From positions 1 through 64,000 of the forward strand of contig NZ_JABBYG020000009.1 of assembly GCF_012935325.2 (NCBI RefSeq): DNA of 64,000 bases. Reading direction: 5' to 3'. Positions 1-8,776 of this stretch are shown piece by piece; position 1 is the stretch's first letter, and each line of letters begins with the position of its first letter. Source of the DNA: Paenibacillus sp. PL91 (GTDB lineage Bacteria; Bacillota; Bacilli; Paenibacillales; Paenibacillaceae). The notes below the pieces were generated by a model, which saw nothing but the letters and a program-made list of their open reading frames with translations, searched no databases and was not told the DNA's origin. Made by a program: the position numbers and the translations under genes.

Positions 1-429
1 ACGGTACAGCTGAAGGACAGCTCGGGGAACCCGCTCGACGGAGGAACGGTGAAATATTACGCCGGAGGGTGGAAGGACCTGGGGACTACGGTTGACGGAA
101 CGGCAAGCAAGGAGTTATTGCCTGGCAACTATACTTATAGCATGTCTTACTTAGGCACTTATCAGGAGAAAACGCAGAACACGGGTTTGCCTGAGAAGGT
201 TGTATTCCAGACGGTGAACACGACGGTACAGCTGAAGGACAGCTCGGGGAACCCGCTCGACGGAGGAACGGTGAAATATTACGCCGGAGGGTGGAAGGAT
301 CTGGGGACTACGGTTGACGGAACGGCAAGCAAGGAATTATTGCCTGGCAACTATACCTTTAGCATGTCTTATTTGGGTACCTATCAGGAGAAGACGCAGA
401 ACACGGGTTTGAATACAACGATTGTATTT
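1..429 (+). repeat. 222-bp tandem coding repeat
   Basis: The block starting acggtacagctgaaggacag at base 1 recurs at base 223, a period of 222 bp (74 codons). The second copy is nearly identical to about base 410, with scattered mostly third-position changes. It ends at about 429, where similarity stops abruptly. Further copies probably lie upstream of the window. Confidence 0.9.
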
Positions 430-525
430 CAGCTTTTGGGAGGTTGTTTCTGTCGGCGTGACACTTCTACCCCATCGGTTACTTATTCCGATAATGCTGA
501 GGTGCGATGCCTGCGATCTTTTTAA
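1..525 (+). CDS. Repeat-containing surface protein, 3' end only (5' end outside window)
   Basis: The reading frame is open from base 1 and stops at 523-525. It encodes two copies of a 74-residue unit (TVQLKDSSGNPLDGG...KYYAGGWKDLG...LLPGNYTFSMSYLG...), and the second copy breaks off after NTTIVFQ. The unit looks like an extracellular beta-sandwich repeat of the kind common in Paenibacillus surface proteins; its function is unknown. The last 28 residues are Cys/Arg-rich, do not resemble the repeat, and run 47 bases into the 3' end of the convergent AraC gene. The natural C-terminus therefore seems lost by deletion or rearrangement, or the junction is an assembly artefact. Confidence 0.75.
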   Translation, partial: TVQLKDSSGNPLDGGTVKYYAGGWKDLGTTVDGTASKELLPGNYTYSMSYLGTYQEKTQNTGLPEKVVFQTVNTTVQLKDSSGNPLDGGTVKYYAGGWKDLGTTVDGTASKELLPGNYTFSMSYLGTYQEKTQNTGLNTTIVFQLLGGCFCRRDTSTPSVTYSDNAEVRCLRSF

Positions 526-1357
526 ACATCCTGCTGAAGTAAAAAGGATCTGGATATCCGACTTCATTGGCAATTTCCTGAACACTTTTAGCTGTATTGT
601 TCAGCAGGTGTTTGGCACGTTGGGTTCTAAGCTGGTGGATGTAGTTGTGGATGTTCGTTCCAGTATATCTTTTAAACACTTGACAAAGATATTCGTATTT
701 TCGATCCAGCATCCGCTCTAGCGTTTCTTTGGAAATATCCGTTTCATAAAAGTTGTTCAAATGGTTGACTAGCTCGCGAAATGTGAGGTAAGAAGTGGGG
801 AAAGCCGTGTCTAAATGACTTTTCTTCAAAAAATCATTCGCCATAAGCCGGAGTATTTCGCCAAGTAATAGGGTGGCATGAAATCGAAAATAGCCCTTCG
901 GTTGATTCATTGTCATCACTAGCTTTTCAAATAAGCCGAGAAGTTTATACCGCTCTAAGGAATGAAACTGACGTGGCACGACGAGCAAATCCTCATGATG
1001 AATTTCCGTGGTTCTAAGCTCCGTCCGTTCGGCATGGACAATATTAAGCTCGGATGCCCTGTCCAGCACGAATTCACTGAGGCAGGGATCACAGGAAAAT
1101 TGCACCCAAAAAAATTGGCCCTGTCGTTCATGGGAATTCCATCCGGAATGTGACTCCCAAGGCATCATAAGCAGTGACTCGCCAGCTTGCAAGGTCATAC
1201 GCGTTTCGTCAGTCTGCAAATGTACCGTTCCGTCGGCAATGACGATTAGCTCGTAATATGGATTGTGATGCTGGCCCGAGAAATGGAGGTTATTCGCATC
1301 GAAAAGGCCCGCCCATTTGACGTCCAGCGTGGATAATCGAGAAAGAGAGTAGTACAT
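479..1357 (-). CDS. AraC-family transcriptional regulator
   Basis: The protein has 292 residues. The first ~100 residues form an AraC-type cupin sensor (HNPYYELIVIADG, then AGESLLMMPWESHSG). The last ~100 residues form the double helix-turn-helix, ending in the typical VQEIANEVGYPDPFYFSRMFKKIAG followed by PQHYRNK. It diverges from the ADP-ribosylglycohydrolase-family gene at 1476, with 118 bases between starts, so it likely controls that gene and the amidohydrolase after it. The effector is probably a sugar or related metabolite, which is inference. Its stop lies inside the end of the convergent repeat protein. Confidence 0.9.
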   Translation of the reverse strand: MYYSLSRLSTLDVKWAGLFDANNLHFSGQHHNPYYELIVIADGTVHLQTDETRMTLQAGESLLMMPWESHSGWNSHERQGQFFWVQFSCDPCLSEFVLDRASELNIVHAERTELRTTEIHHEDLLVVPRQFHSLERYKLLGLFEKLVMTMNQPKGYFRFHATLLLGEILRLMANDFLKKSHLDTAFPTSYLTFRELVNHLNNFYETDISKETLERMLDRKYEYLCQVFKRYTGTNIHNYIHQLRTQRAKHLLNNTAKSVQEIANEVGYPDPFYFSRMFKKIAGIAPQHYRNK

Positions 1358-1475
1358 GGCATGACTTCCTCCGATGTTTTTTCTTTTGAAAACAAAACGA
1401 TGTACATGGCACTGTAAAGGAGCCGCTCCTATACTAAAATCAACACCATTATATCAAACAAAGGAGGTTTTCACA

Positions 1476-3362
1476 TTGAATACAACTATTTTGAATGAAC
1501 AAGATTACTATCGCATCGTATACGGGGGCTGGCTGGGGAAAAATATCGGGGGAACGCTTGGGGCACCAGTCGAAGGTAAAAAAGAGCTGCTTGAACTAAC
1601 CTTCTATCCGGAGCTTCCGGACGGTCCGCTTGAGAACGATGACTTGGATCTGCAATTGGTATGGCTGCATGCCTTGGAGCAGTATGGTCCGGGATTGACC
1701 GCCCGCGAGCTTGGGCAAGAATGGCTGGAGCATATCTTTTTCCCGTTTGATGAATATGGTTATGCCTTGACGAATTTGCGAAGAGGCCTTATTCCGCCGG
1801 TTGCAGGTTGGTTCAATAATCCATTCAATAACTGTATGGGCTCGCCTATCCGTTCCGAAATTTGGGCAATGGTGGCACCTGGAACACCGGAAACTGCGGC
1901 TCGCTATGCGTATCAGGATGCGATTGTAGATCATGCTGGAGGAGAAGGGGTATATGGTGAAATGTTTTTTGCCGCTTTGGAAAGCGCCATTTTCTTTGAG
2001 AAAGACCGAAATCGGTTGATCGAGATTGGAATGAACTATATTCCTGAGGATTGCCGCACCGCCAAAGCTCTGAAAGACTTGCTCCGTTGGCATCAGGAAG
2101 GGAAGAGCTGGACCGAAACGCGCAGGCTCATTCTGGAGCACCATGGTAGTGACAACTTCACTGATGCTCCGCAAAATATTGCATTTACGATCCTCGGATG
2201 GTTGTATGGTGAAGATTTTGAAGACGCTATATTGAAAGCCGTCAACTGTGGTTACGATACGGATTGTACCGCAGCAACACTGGGTGCGATACTAGGAATG
2301 CTGCTTGGACCGGAAGGCTTGCCTGACAAATGGGTGAAGCCGGTTGGTGACCGAATCGTTGTCAGTCCTCCAATCAAAGGATTCCCTGCACCTAAGAATT
2401 TGGACGAGTTGACCCGCCGCACCATCCGTATGGGCAAACAGATTCTTGCCGCTTGGGATACGGGGATTTTGGTGCATCCCGACCTTCCTACTTCCTGGAA
2501 CCGATTGGTGACTGCAGGAGAAGGGAATGAAACGATAAGGGAGCTCTGGGAGAGAAAGATAACGTCCAATCTGTACTTGCTGCCGCAGGGAACGCAAAGC
2601 TGCCAGGACGCCAAGTTATTAATCGACTTCGGACCTGATGGCCCAGCCATCGGAGCGGGGCAAAGGAAGGCACTGCAGTTCACGCTGACGAACTGTTCAC
2701 TTACCCCAATCTATGGAAACATCGGATTGGAGCTGCCTTTAGGATGGGAGGGGCCGAAATCACTTGAGATCAGCCTGCAGCCAGAAGAATCCTTCCAGTG
2801 GGACACGGAAATTGTGGCTGGAGCGGTTTCAAACGCATCCCATGAGCTTGTTTTTCGCTGGACGCGAAGTCATGACCACGCGGTATGGGCCGCTCAGAAA
2901 GTGCCTTTTTCATTGGTCACCTCGTCCAGATGGATCGTATGGGGACCAGTAGGCGTTGGAACGGAAATTTATGTCCCTGGGAATCGAGTGGAATGGGAGA
3001 AGGCTCTTGGGTTAGATTCTGTTGGTTTGGCGGCAGACGGTTGGCACCGGGCGCAAACGACACTCACCAACCCGATTGAACGAAAGATTCGACTCATTGC
3101 CGCTTCTAATAGTCCCGTTACGCTGAAGTTGAACGGACAGATTGTGATTGAGTGCAAAGAAACGTTGGAATTCATGCCAGCGTATCATCGTGCGCCTGAT
3201 CAACAATGGGTAGAGTTAACTTTAGCAGCCGGAAACCATTTGCTGGAAGTGGAAGCTTTCAGAGATGGCATCCCTCTGGAGGTGTATATCTTGCCGGTTG
3301 CACTTAGCAACACAACCTCACCCGGTCCTAACTATTATTATACGGATATTCTCTTGGGGTGA
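1476..3362 (+). CDS. ADP-ribosylglycohydrolase-family protein
   Basis: I chose the TTG at 1476 because a strong AAGGAGG (1461-1467) lies 8 bases upstream; a more distant ATG at 1374 has no ribosome site and adds 34 atypical residues. The product has 628 residues. The N-terminal half has the ARH fold signatures: GGWLGKNIGGTLGAPVEG near residue 14, an acidic NDDLDLQLVW patch near 50, and GYDTDCTAATLGAILG near 260, giving the metal-binding acidic residues. The C-terminal ~250 residues look like beta-sandwich domains. Members in sugar loci probably cleave N- or O-ribosyl-like bonds; the substrate here is unknown. It is followed after 3 bases by the amidohydrolase and is probably co-transcribed. 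Confidence 0.85.
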   Translation: MNTTILNEQDYYRIVYGGWLGKNIGGTLGAPVEGKKELLELTFYPELPDGPLENDDLDLQLVWLHALEQYGPGLTARELGQEWLEHIFFPFDEYGYALTNLRRGLIPPVAGWFNNPFNNCMGSPIRSEIWAMVAPGTPETAARYAYQDAIVDHAGGEGVYGEMFFAALESAIFFEKDRNRLIEIGMNYIPEDCRTAKALKDLLRWHQEGKSWTETRRLILEHHGSDNFTDAPQNIAFTILGWLYGEDFEDAILKAVNCGYDTDCTAATLGAILGMLLGPEGLPDKWVKPVGDRIVVSPPIKGFPAPKNLDELTRRTIRMGKQILAAWDTGILVHPDLPTSWNRLVTAGEGNETIRELWERKITSNLYLLPQGTQSCQDAKLLIDFGPDGPAIGAGQRKALQFTLTNCSLTPIYGNIGLELPLGWEGPKSLEISLQPEESFQWDTEIVAGAVSNASHELVFRWTRSHDHAVWAAQKVPFSLVTSSRWIVWGPVGVGTEIYVPGNRVEWEKALGLDSVGLAADGWHRAQTTLTNPIERKIRLIAASNSPVTLKLNGQIVIECKETLEFMPAYHRAPDQQWVELTLAAGNHLLEVEAFRDGIPLEVYILPVALSNTTSPGPNYYYTDILLG

Positions 3363-3365
3363 AAT

Positions 3366-4202
3366 ATGAGAATCGATGCGCATCAGCATTATTGGAATAT
3401 AGCTCGTGGAGACTACGGTTGGCTGACTCCGGAGCAGGGAATTTTATATGCGGACTATTTGCCGGAGCAGCTGCATGAAGCATTGGCAAGTTACGGCTTC
3501 GAACGTACGATTCTAATACAAGCAGCGCCCACGTTTGAGGAAACGGAATTCATGCTATCCTTATATGAAAAGTATGACAGCATTGCCGGGGTGGTCGGCT
3601 GGCTGGATCTGGATTCGCCGGAGTTTGGAGAGCAATATGCCAAATTCCGCAAGCATGAAGGCTTTGTTGGGTTTCGACCGATGCTGCAGGATTTACATGA
3701 CCAATGGATCCTTCAGACGCAGGTCATGAAAAATTTGGAGATGGTAGTCCGGGATGAATTTCCGATTGACTTACAGCTTAGGCCACGCCATCTTCCTTAT
3801 ATATTGGAGGTATTGCGCGTCTTTCCAGCCCTCAGGGCGGTGATCGACCATGCTGCCAAGCCTTTTATCTCAGAGAAATCCTTAGACCCTTGGAAGATGC
3901 AAATGACCGAAATAGCTGCCTATCCTAACGTTATGTGCAAGCTGTCCGGTCTGGTCACTGAAGCGAACCAACAAACTTGGGGCTGGGAGGACTTGGCCCC
4001 TTATGTGCACCATGTCGTCGAAGTGTTTGAACCAGATCGGATCATGTTCGGGAGCGATTGGCCAGTTTGTTTAACGACCTGCAGTTACAGAGAGGTTTAT
4101 GACGCTTTGTTGAAGGCTCTCCCCTCTTACTTGACCCAGCACGATCGTGACGCCATCTTTGGATGCAATGCAAAACGATTTTATGATTTGCATTGCACTT
4201 AG
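3366..4202 (+). CDS. Amidohydrolase of the L-fuconolactonase / COG3618 family
   Basis: This 278-residue TIM-barrel metal hydrolase starts with the metal-binding MRIDAHQHYW. It continues with GVVGWLDLDSP, VIDHAAKP near residue 160, CKLSGL near 190 and MFGSDWPVC near 230, all typical of the family that includes L-fuconolactonase and 2-pyrone-4,6-dicarboxylate lactonase. It probably opens a sugar lactone or related ring in the cytoplasm. It sits 3 bases after the ARH-family gene and ahead of a strong terminator, so the two genes form one operon. The exact substrate cannot be read from sequence. Confidence 0.85.
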   Translation: MRIDAHQHYWNIARGDYGWLTPEQGILYADYLPEQLHEALASYGFERTILIQAAPTFEETEFMLSLYEKYDSIAGVVGWLDLDSPEFGEQYAKFRKHEGFVGFRPMLQDLHDQWILQTQVMKNLEMVVRDEFPIDLQLRPRHLPYILEVLRVFPALRAVIDHAAKPFISEKSLDPWKMQMTEIAAYPNVMCKLSGLVTEANQQTWGWEDLAPYVHHVVEVFEPDRIMFGSDWPVCLTTCSYREVYDALLKALPSYLTQHDRDAIFGCNAKRFYDLHCT

Positions 4203-4242
4203 TAAAAAAACGAGCTGACCTCATAATGAGACAACCAAATGG

Positions 4243-4285
4243 CAGAAAAACCCTTGATTTATAAAGGTTTTTCTGTCTTTTTGTT
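4243..4285 (+). terminator. Rho-independent terminator
   Basis: A perfect 10-bp stem (CAGAAAAACC at 4243-4252, GGTTTTTCTG at 4266-4275) is followed by a T-rich tract. It ends the two-gene operon that starts at 1476. Confidence 0.85.
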
Positions 4286-4479
4286 TTTATATCTAATTTA
4301 GCCGCATTGAAGGTAATGCAAAATAGAGATCAATTGCTCCTTCGCTGGTTTAGGCGCTCAAATTCCATATACTCATGTCCATAGGACGGTAATATGGCAG
4401 ACTACGCTTCTTGACTTGCTTTTGATTCAGCTTGATAATAAGCGGTATGTTTACACTACTTCCTTGAGGATGGGTTCCA

Positions 4480-6288
4480 ATGGCGTTTCTTAGAAGATTA
4501 TCCATTCGATCGCAGCTGCTGATTTTAGCCGTCTCGACCGTACTTGTCATTCTGGTTATCGTGTATCATACCTATTCGACGATGTCCGCGATGGTCACCC
4601 GCAACCATGAGGAATATGTGCAGCAGACGGTGTCGGAGATTAAGAAGAACGTTACGTCGAACAAGGACGTGCTCTTTCGACTTATGCAAACGATTTCTTA
4701 CAATGCGGACGTACAAAGCTATCTCATTGAGCAGAACGCAATTACCCGTTTTGAAATGTTCAAAAAGCTCAATGTGATGATTTCCAGTCAACGGGAGCTG
4801 AAGGATGGCATTTTGGATATCGTCATTTCCGGCGACAACGGATTTTCGGTCGATATTAACGGGGGAAGTCCTTACGGCGAGGAGCTGAAACGTATGCTTC
4901 CCGGAAAGGTAAACGCTTACTATGCCGGCATGCAGCAATTCGGAACGCTTTACGGCTCTGCGACGGGGCTCGTTTTCGCGACAACCATATCTTATGCGCA
5001 GCAAGGCGAATCCTTTAATAAAAAGCTGGGAACGCTGTTTTTCATCGTGGATCCGAAGGCTTTAGTCGGAGAGAAGGATTACAACTCCAAGCAAACGAAT
5101 ACACAGATTTATTTGTTGGACCGCACCAATAAGATCATCACGAGCAATGCGTCGTCCGAGACAGGTGCTCAAGGACCTAAGCTTGAGAGGGAAGGAGCGG
5201 AAGGCGGCAATCAAAATGTTATCTGGCAAGGGAAAAAATATGTTTCCCAAACGACCCGCATTCCCGATATGGACGCCAGCATCGTCAGTGTCGCTCCCAA
5301 AGATGAGCTGCTGCGGGACTTGCTTGTCCTGCGGAGGCAGGAGCTGATCATTCTGGCCGTCGGTTTATTGCTCTTAGCGATCCCGTTCACGGTTATCATG
5401 AACAATATTTTAAGGCCGTTGAAAAAGATGATATTTTTCATGACCTCGGTGAGCCGAGAAGACAATTTGAAATTCAGCAAGCGCATCTCGCTGAAAGGCT
5501 ATATGGAAATTAGCACGATGGCAGATGAATTCAATAGCATGCTGGATGAGATCGAAAGATTATCCCAAAAGCTGCTGGAGACGAATACGCGGCTTTACGG
5601 CACCGAGCTCGAGAAGCAGAAGTCGGAGCTGGCTTTTTTGCGAAGCCAGATCAACCCGCATTTCCTTTACAATACGCTTGAGGTAATTACCGGCATAGCC
5701 GCAGTAGAAGGACAAGATAAAATCAAAAAAATGACGCGGTCGCTGTCCAGTATTTTCCGCTATAGCGTCAAAGGCGCGGAGGCTATCGAACTCGGACAGG
5801 AAATTGAAATGATTAAATCCTACATTCAGATCCAACAGGTCCGGTTTGCCGACCGCTTCACCGTCCACTATAGCTTCACTGATGAAGCACTGCGGCATAT
5901 CGTTCCGAAAATGATTTTGCAGCCGTTAGTGGAAAACGCCGTATATCACGGCATCGAAACGACGCTGAGGCCATGCCGTTTGGAGATTGCAGGCTTCATT
6001 GACGGAAGCGGAGCACTAATGGTGGACGTCAGAGATGACGGGGTCGGCATCGACGCCGAGCGGCTGGAAGAAATCAGGCTCATGCTTAGCGAGCAGCGCT
6101 CCGGCTTCGACGATCCCGAGGGCTGGCAAAGCATCGGTCTTGTCAATGTCAACAATCGCATCCGCTTGATGTTTGGCGAGGAATACGGGATGCTGATCGA
6201 CAGCACTGACGGAAAAGGAACACATATCCGGTTGAGGATTGGACAACGGAGGGAATACACAAATGTACAAAGTATTGATCGTGGATGA
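4480..6288 (+). CDS. YesM-type sensor histidine kinase
   Basis: The protein has 602 residues. A transmembrane segment at about 13-33 is followed by an extracellular sensor of about 250 residues and a second segment at about 288-308. Then come a HAMP region, the His_kinase block SQINPHFLYNTLE with phospho-acceptor His near 394, and the ATPase N-box LQPLVENAVYHG near 485. This architecture is that of the LytS/YesM kinases that control sugar import in Paenibacillus. The response regulator overlaps its end by 26 bases. The transporter and glycosidases downstream are the likely targets. Confidence 0.93.
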   Translation: MAFLRRLSIRSQLLILAVSTVLVILVIVYHTYSTMSAMVTRNHEEYVQQTVSEIKKNVTSNKDVLFRLMQTISYNADVQSYLIEQNAITRFEMFKKLNVMISSQRELKDGILDIVISGDNGFSVDINGGSPYGEELKRMLPGKVNAYYAGMQQFGTLYGSATGLVFATTISYAQQGESFNKKLGTLFFIVDPKALVGEKDYNSKQTNTQIYLLDRTNKIITSNASSETGAQGPKLEREGAEGGNQNVIWQGKKYVSQTTRIPDMDASIVSVAPKDELLRDLLVLRRQELIILAVGLLLLAIPFTVIMNNILRPLKKMIFFMTSVSREDNLKFSKRISLKGYMEISTMADEFNSMLDEIERLSQKLLETNTRLYGTELEKQKSELAFLRSQINPHFLYNTLEVITGIAAVEGQDKIKKMTRSLSSIFRYSVKGAEAIELGQEIEMIKSYIQIQQVRFADRFTVHYSFTDEALRHIVPKMILQPLVENAVYHGIETTLRPCRLEIAGFIDGSGALMVDVRDDGVGIDAERLEEIRLMLSEQRSGFDDPEGWQSIGLVNVNNRIRLMFGEEYGMLIDSTDGKGTHIRLRIGQRREYTNVQSIDRG

Positions 6289-7684
6289 TGAAAGCTGGGT
6301 AATAGAAAGCTTGAAGGACTTGGTCAGCTGGGGGCAATACGGCTTCGAAGTCGTCGGTCAGGCCGCGAGCGGCAGTGAAGCGCTGGATGCGATTCGCGAG
6401 CTGAATCCCGATGTGGTGTTCACCGACATTCGGATGCCTGAGATGAATGGACTGGAGCTGATCCGCCTTGGAAAAACGATGGGATTGGCTATACGATTCG
6501 TCGTCGTGAGCGGCTATGCGGAGTTTGCTTACGCCCAGAAGGCGCTGTCCTACGGCGCTGCCGCCTATTGCTTGAAGCCCTTCGATGAAATCGAAATAGG
6601 GGGCGTACTCGTAAAGCTTAAGGAAACGCTGGAAAGCACTCGTCCGATCCGGGAGGATATGATGCAGCTTCTTCTTGACGATTCGGGAGGACGCAATCAG
6701 GAGAAGCTGCTCGGCATGCTGGAGGATCAAGGCATTCTGAATTGGATCGAGCAGGGAATCGTTCCAGTCGTAGCAATCGGCCTGTCCGAGCTGCACCTGC
6801 CCGCCGGACGTGTCATCAAGCTCATTACTGGCACCTCGAAAACAGCTTATCTCATGAGCGAAGAGCAAGCGAAGGGGCTGCTCAGCAAAGAAGCGGAAAA
6901 TAATACTGAAGATATACTCGGAATTGGATTTGGAAAGCTGCTAACGGATTGGAGGGAAATTAGGAGCGCGATTGAAGAAGCGGACCTTGCAGCCTATCAA
7001 TGCTTCATTGTGGGCAAGCCGGGCGTGTACACGCTTCCGATCACGAGAGATACGGAGTTGAAAGGCTTGCTGGCGGAAATTCATACGGCGATCGGGAGCA
7101 AAGACAGCGAGATCGTCCTGCGCAATCTGGACCGGATCGACGGTTTGTTCAGAGAAGGTGCATTGACGATCCGGCACGCATTCGAGGTCTATAACCTGAC
7201 GATCTCGTTTTTATTCGATTTGGGAAGGAAAGAGACGATTCTCTACAGCTACGAGCAGCTTGTGCGCTTGTTTGTGAACGTTAATGAGATGATTGCGGAG
7301 CTAAAATCGCTAGCATCCCAATATGTGCTGCAAATGTCGGCACAAGCGCCTGAATCTAAAAATCAGACCTTTAAGCCGATTTTGCAGTATGTCACTGAAA
7401 ACTTTAGGCGCGATCTATCCTTACAGGACCTTGCCAATCAGTTCTTTATGAATCCAAGCTATATTAGCCAGCTGTTCAAAAAAGAGGTGGGAGAGACGTT
7501 CACCGCCTATGTTGCTAGGCTGCGTGTCGAACAAGCCTGCGAGCTGCTGGAGCGCGGCAGCGGTACGGTTTCGGACATTGCGGAGAAAATCGGGTATCGC
7601 GATTATTTCTATTTTACGCGCTTATTCAAGAAGCTGACGGGTCAGACGCCGACGCAGTACCGTGAAACGCATTCCCGCGATTGA
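6263..7684 (+). CDS. YesN-type response regulator with AraC output domain
   Basis: I placed the start at 6263, where MYKVLIVDDE begins nine bases after ACGGAGGGA; an ATG at 6239 only adds eight residues inside the kinase gene. The protein has 473 residues. The receiver carries DDE at 9-11, phospho-acceptor Asp near 55 (FTDIRMPE) and the conserved Lys (LKPFDE). The C-terminal ~100 residues form an AraC DNA-binding domain (MNPSYISQLFKKEVGETF and GYRDYFYFTRLFKKLTG). It should activate the ABC transporter operon 180 bases downstream; that link is inference from position. Confidence 0.93.
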   Translation: MYKVLIVDDESWVIESLKDLVSWGQYGFEVVGQAASGSEALDAIRELNPDVVFTDIRMPEMNGLELIRLGKTMGLAIRFVVVSGYAEFAYAQKALSYGAAAYCLKPFDEIEIGGVLVKLKETLESTRPIREDMMQLLLDDSGGRNQEKLLGMLEDQGILNWIEQGIVPVVAIGLSELHLPAGRVIKLITGTSKTAYLMSEEQAKGLLSKEAENNTEDILGIGFGKLLTDWREIRSAIEEADLAAYQCFIVGKPGVYTLPITRDTELKGLLAEIHTAIGSKDSEIVLRNLDRIDGLFREGALTIRHAFEVYNLTISFLFDLGRKETILYSYEQLVRLFVNVNEMIAELKSLASQYVLQMSAQAPESKNQTFKPILQYVTENFRRDLSLQDLANQFFMNPSYISQLFKKEVGETFTAYVARLRVEQACELLERGSGTVSDIAEKIGYRDYFYFTRLFKKLTGQTPTQYRETHSRD

Positions 7685-7722
7685 AGCCATGCATTTATTT
7701 TAGATGTTTATGGACTTATTTT

Positions 7723-7756
7723 AGAAAATCTCCTTTGGAGGTTTTCTTTTTTTTTG
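7723..7756 (+). terminator. Rho-independent terminator
   Basis: An 11-bp stem with one G-T pair (AGAAAATCTCC at 7723-7733, GGAGGTTTTCT at 7737-7747) and a 3-base loop is followed by a long T run. It separates the two-component genes from the transporter operon. Confidence 0.9.
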
Positions 7757-7867
7757 TTAGCGCTTTATTTTCTATGAATTTCAATAAATTCTGTGTATAC
7801 AAGAGCGGGCAAATGGAGCGGATAATAAAGCCTATCAAGAGAAGTTAACGCTCACAGGAGGGGAATT

Positions 7868-8776
7868 ATGAGAACTGCGCTAGGGAAGGAAATTTACAAA
7901 AGCAAATATTTATACATTCTACTCCTTCCAACGTTGCTCTATTTCGTTATTTTTCAGTATTTGCCGATGTATGGTGTTCTGCTTGCCTTTAAGGAGTACC
8001 ACATTCGCGACGGCATACTGAACAGTCCATGGAACGGTTTGCAAAACTTTCAAGAGGTCATCGGACAGAGCGATTTTTGGAGGGCCTTCTGGAACACGAT
8101 CATCATCAGCGTAGGCCGAATCGCGCTGGAGTTCCCGGCGGCGATCATTTTGGCCCTGCTGATCAACGAGGTATCGAGGCAAAAGCTTAAGAAACTGTAT
8201 CAAACGGTATATACGTTTCCCCATTTTATTTCATGGGTAATTGTAAGCGGCATCATGTTTAACTTTCTTAGCAATGACGGGGTGCTTAACCAAATTTTCG
8301 CCTCTCTAGGCTATGAGAAAATGTCATTTCTAACGAATCCGGAATTGTTCAGACCGATTATATTTCTTTCGAACATATGGAAAGAAGTAGGGTGGAGCGC
8401 CATTATTTATTTGGCGGCGATTGCTGGCATTAACCCGGAGCTTTATGAAGCCGCTCGCGTCGATGGAGCCAACCGGTTCCAGCAGCTTCGGGCCATTACG
8501 TGGCCGTCTATTCGCGGTACGGCGGGAATCCTGCTCATTTTGGCGGTCGGAAGCACGATGAACGGCGGCTTTGAGCAAATTTTCAACCTATATAATGCGG
8601 CTGTTTACAGTACAGGCGATATTATCGACACGTATGTGTACCGCTCAACCTTTGCGGATGGAAGCAGCTTTGGCGTATCGACGGCAGTCGGCCTGTTTAA
8701 AGCGGTTCTGAACTTCGCTTTGCTGTACGCCGCGAACTTCTTCGTCAAAAAATTAGGGGAGGATGGGCTCGTTTAA
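7868..8776 (+). CDS. Carbohydrate ABC transporter permease (LplB type)
   Basis: This 302-residue protein has about six membrane helices and the permease EAA loop (YEAARVDGANRFQQL near residue 193) that contacts the ATPase. The N-terminus with PMYGVLLAFKEY is typical of the LplB/YtlD group. An AGGAGG lies seven bases before the ATG. The stop overlaps the next permease by one base. No ATPase gene is nearby, so a shared MsmX-like ATPase encoded elsewhere is presumed. The 180-base gap upstream must hold the operon promoter; a palindrome-like TTAGCGCTTTA lies at 7757-7767. Confidence 0.93.
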   Translation: MRTALGKEIYKSKYLYILLLPTLLYFVIFQYLPMYGVLLAFKEYHIRDGILNSPWNGLQNFQEVIGQSDFWRAFWNTIIISVGRIALEFPAAIILALLINEVSRQKLKKLYQTVYTFPHFISWVIVSGIMFNFLSNDGVLNQIFASLGYEKMSFLTNPELFRPIIFLSNIWKEVGWSAIIYLAAIAGINPELYEAARVDGANRFQQLRAITWPSIRGTAGILLILAVGSTMNGGFEQIFNLYNAAVYSTGDIIDTYVYRSTFADGSSFGVSTAVGLFKAVLNFALLYAANFFVKKLGEDGLV

